A stretch of 15,604 nt of DNA from Candidatus Bathyarchaeota archaeon (lineage in GTDB: Archaea > Thermoproteota > Bathyarchaeia > Bathyarchaeales > Bathycorpusculaceae): the NCBI GenBank assembly GCA_003601875.1, contig PIYF01000002.1, positions 1 through 15,604 on the forward strand, written 5' to 3'. The notes beneath the pieces are model-generated. The model made no database searches and had not been told where the DNA came from. It worked only from the letters and a program-made list of their open reading frames with translations. This document shows positions 13,852 through 15,604 of this stretch, piece after piece. Both the position numbers and the translations under genes were made by a program. Numbering within the stretch: the first letter of the stretch is position 1; each line of letters opens with the position of its first letter.

Positions 13852-15467
13852 TTAAGCCCCACTCTAGCCTTTTGGAAAACTCTCCTAGGATTTGCATAAT
13901 ATTCCCTTATCACTTTTGCAACTTCGGTGTAACGGTGAATCCCCTTTTTAACCATCCATTCAAGAACTGTTTTCCTTCGTTTCAACTCAAAATTTAAGCC
14001 TTCACTGGTTATCCCCAATTTCTTCCTTTGTCTTTCCAACAGTTCACTTTTACCTGAAAAAATGAACTTATCTTCCCTTGCATCCCATCGGAAAACTTCA
14101 TTCATTTTTATTGTTCCATTTTTTCTGTCAAAGTCTAAAATTTCCGTTGTTGTAGCCGCCCTTCGTGCAGGTCTCTCAGCTATTTCAGTTCTGGTCATAA
14201 CTAGAACCACATCCATCATAGCGATGAGAGGTTTCGGAATGTTCATTGGTTCAGATTCTAAACGGTTTATCACAGCCTTAACGGATTCCGCATGGATTGT
14301 GCTCATTCCTAAATGTCCAGTCGCCATTGCTTGAAACAAGGTGTATGCTTCTTCTCCACGAACTTCCCCTACAATGATGTAGTCTGGTCTCTGTCTGACA
14401 GCGGCTTTTAGAAGATCGAAAAGTGTTATTGCCCCTCTTTTCGTATCTTGACCGAAACTAAGCCTGACAACAGATGGCACCCAATTTTCATGAGGGAGAT
14501 TAAGCTCTTGTGTGTCTTCAACGCTGACTATTTTCATTTCAGGCTTTATGAACATTGATAGACAATTCAACATTGTGGTTTTTCCTGCAGCAACTCCTCC
14601 AGCCACTATGACGGATGCCCTGTTTTCTATTATATACCAAAGATATGCAGCCATTTGAGAAGATAACGTATTGAAAGCAATTAAATCTGAAATTGTTAAT
14701 GGGTCAACTCTGAAACGTCTAATTGTAAAGGTGGAGCCTCTACGGGTTATTTCGCTTCCATAAGTTAACTGCACTCTGCTTCCATCAGGTAAAGATGCGT
14801 CAAGAATCGGCGACGCTATGGAAATGTTTTTCCCAGCTAGATAAGCTAAACGAATTATGAAAGAGTTAAGTTCTTTTTCATCATTGAACACTATGTTTGT
14901 CGGTATGGACTCGTAAATTCTATGCCAAACATAAATTGGAATGCCCACGCCGTCCGCAGAAATATCCTCTATATAATGATCTTTCATCAATGGATCTATT
15001 TTTCCATATCCTAAAAAGTCTCGCAAAATGTAATATGTAATTTTATCAATCGCTTCTGAAGGAATTTTTATATGATATCTTCGAATTATTTCTTCGGTTT
15101 TACTTTTAAGATAATTTTTTGCTTTCTCCTTAGTTTCTATATCCTTTAAACTGACATCAAGTTCTTCCATCAGCAAACTCTTTATTTCATTAAGTCTTTC
15201 CTTTTCATTTTCATTTAAAGTTGGTTCTATAACTTCATAGTGCACTTTTTCTGTTTCAGGATCCTTTACAATGGCAGCGTAAACGTATGGTTCTTGGATT
15301 GGATAAACTTCTCTGAAAGTTGCTGGTTTTTTAGTTTTAGTTTCTCCTCTTATTATTATGTTTGGTTTTTGTTTTTCCACTATTTTTGGAACCATATTTA
15401 ATTCACTGCTGTTAAAATATTGTGTCGCAAGTCTTAATAAGCTATATGCATAATTAATATTAACCAC
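13848..15467 (-). CDS. Type IV pilus assembly ATPase (GspE/TadA/ArlI-like secretion ATPase)
   Basis: A 539-residue cytoplasmic motor ATPase that powers pilus assembly. Motifs: Walker A GGVAAGKTT (290-298), aspartate box VSVEDTQEL (314-322), Walker B YIIVGEVRGEEA (363-374), and His box TGHLGMSTIHAES (383-395). An N-terminal domain has the DGSRVQLTYG segment (228-237) before RRGSTFTIRRF. A charged C-terminal extension (about 440-539) is longer than in bacterial TadA and common in archaeal secretion ATPases. It is the first gene of the operon, followed by the two platform genes with a 4-base ATGA overlap. The GTG 15467 start has AGGTG touching it. ATG 15395 (residue 25), behind AGTGAATTAA, is a real alternative giving 515 residues. 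Confidence 0.93.
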   Translation of the reverse strand: MVNINYAYSLLRLATQYFNSSELNMVPKIVEKQKPNIIIRGETKTKKPATFREVYPIQEPYVYAAIVKDPETEKVHYEVIEPTLNENEKERLNEIKSLLMEELDVSLKDIETKEKAKNYLKSKTEEIIRRYHIKIPSEAIDKITYYILRDFLGYGKIDPLMKDHYIEDISADGVGIPIYVWHRIYESIPTNIVFNDEKELNSFIIRLAYLAGKNISIASPILDASLPDGSRVQLTYGSEITRRGSTFTIRRFRVDPLTISDLIAFNTLSSQMAAYLWYIIENRASVIVAGGVAAGKTTMLNCLSMFIKPEMKIVSVEDTQELNLPHENWVPSVVRLSFGQDTKRGAITLFDLLKAAVRQRPDYIIVGEVRGEEAYTLFQAMATGHLGMSTIHAESVKAVINRLESEPMNIPKPLIAMMDVVLVMTRTEIAERPARRAATTTEILDFDRKNGTIKMNEVFRWDAREDKFIFSGKSELLERQRKKLGITSEGLNFELKRRKTVLEWMVKKGIHRYTEVAKVIREYYANPRRVFQKARVGLK

Positions 15468-15528
15468 ACCTACAACAAACGTAAGACTAAAAAGAATACG
15501 ATTTTAAGTTAAATTAGAAGGAAAAGTT
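15468..15528. promoter_or_regulatory. Divergent promoter region of the pilus operon and a zinc-ribbon gene
   Basis: This 61-base AT-rich region separates the pilus operon start (15467, minus) from the plus-strand start at 15529. The minus strand has CTTAAAATC at 15500-15508, a TATA candidate placing transcription near 15478-15482, just before GTG 15467. The plus-strand gene has GAAGG at 15517-15521, 7 bases before its TTG. Both promoters must share this interval. Confidence 0.4.
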
Positions 15529-15604
15529 TTGAAAGAAAAGAAACTTAAAAGAACGAAAAAGAAAAAATATGCAGCCAAATATTGCCCGATATGCGGTTCA
15601 ACAA
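15529..15604 (+). CDS. Start of a zinc-ribbon protein, truncated by the window end
   Basis: TTG at 15529 is preceded by GAAGG (15517-15521) and by an in-frame TAA at 15505-15507, so this is a true 5' end. Only 25 codons are visible: a very lysine-rich N-terminus followed by KYCPICGST, which begins a CxxC zinc knuckle. The rest of the gene and its family are outside the window. It is divergent from the pilus operon and shares its promoter region. Confidence 0.6.
   Translation, partial: MKEKKLKRTKKKKYAAKYCPICGST

Noticed and set aside
14062..14334. Plus-strand open frame of about 90 codons within the pilus ATPase gene
   Set aside because: Lies opposite the conserved His-box and C-terminal part of the ATPase, with no start signals.
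1..15604. CRISPR arrays, insertion sequences, prophage or integration sites near the tRNA genes
   Set aside because: No regularly spaced repeats, transposase or integrase, terminal inverted repeats, or partial tRNA duplications were seen.

Overview
The window is AT-rich archaeal DNA. The evidence is an Fe-S XPD/Rad3-type helicase, an archaeal glycine tRNA with A73, class III (prepilin-type) signal peptides, TATA-box promoters about 26 bases upstream of starts, and a mixture of leaderless and Shine-Dalgarno-led genes. The gene set (split TadB/TadC pilus platform, zinc-ribbon/output-domain protein, DUF401 transporter, subtilase) fits a TACK-type archaeon. Bathyarchaeia or a relative is my best guess, but this is inference from gene content and not a phylogenetic result.

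Layout. 1-133: probably the 3' end of a plus-strand gene of uncertain frame. 242-319: tRNA-Gly(GCC), minus, with encoded CCA and an unusual C33. 348-2471: XPD/Rad3-like Fe-S helicase with an extra N-terminal zinc ribbon, preceded by a nucleoside 2-deoxyribosyltransferase-like gene (2514-2927), both minus. 3006-4244: DUF401 membrane transporter, plus. 4310-7342: large secreted subtilisin-like protease, minus, starting at TTG behind a perfect AGGAGG. 7440-7513: tRNA-Phe(GAA), minus. 7568-8431 and 8442-9203: endonuclease IV-like TIM-barrel protein and an unrecognised four-helix membrane protein, a coupled minus-strand pair. 9284-10264: multi-zinc-ribbon protein with a restriction-endonuclease-like C-terminal domain, plus. 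10266-15467: five-gene minus-strand type IV pilus operon. 15529-end: start of a plus-strand zinc-ribbon gene.

The main system is the pilus operon. In transcription order it encodes a GspE/TadA-type secretion ATPase, two single-domain membrane platform proteins (TadB- and TadC-like), a small archaellin-like pilin, and a 469-residue pilin. The large pilin appears to be the same pilin scaffold with a DUF2341 plus concanavalin/lectin-like unit inserted between the first and second strands of its beta domain. This looks like a short adhesive pilus whose large subunit displays a binding domain; the prepilin peptidase must lie elsewhere. Genes in the operon overlap or are 5-10 bases apart, and several SD motifs overlap the preceding stop codon.

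The helicase, the deoxyribosyltransferase-like protein and the endonuclease IV-like protein together give a loose DNA-repair/nucleotide-maintenance flavour, but they are not one operon. Nothing here is an insertion sequence, CRISPR array or prophage.
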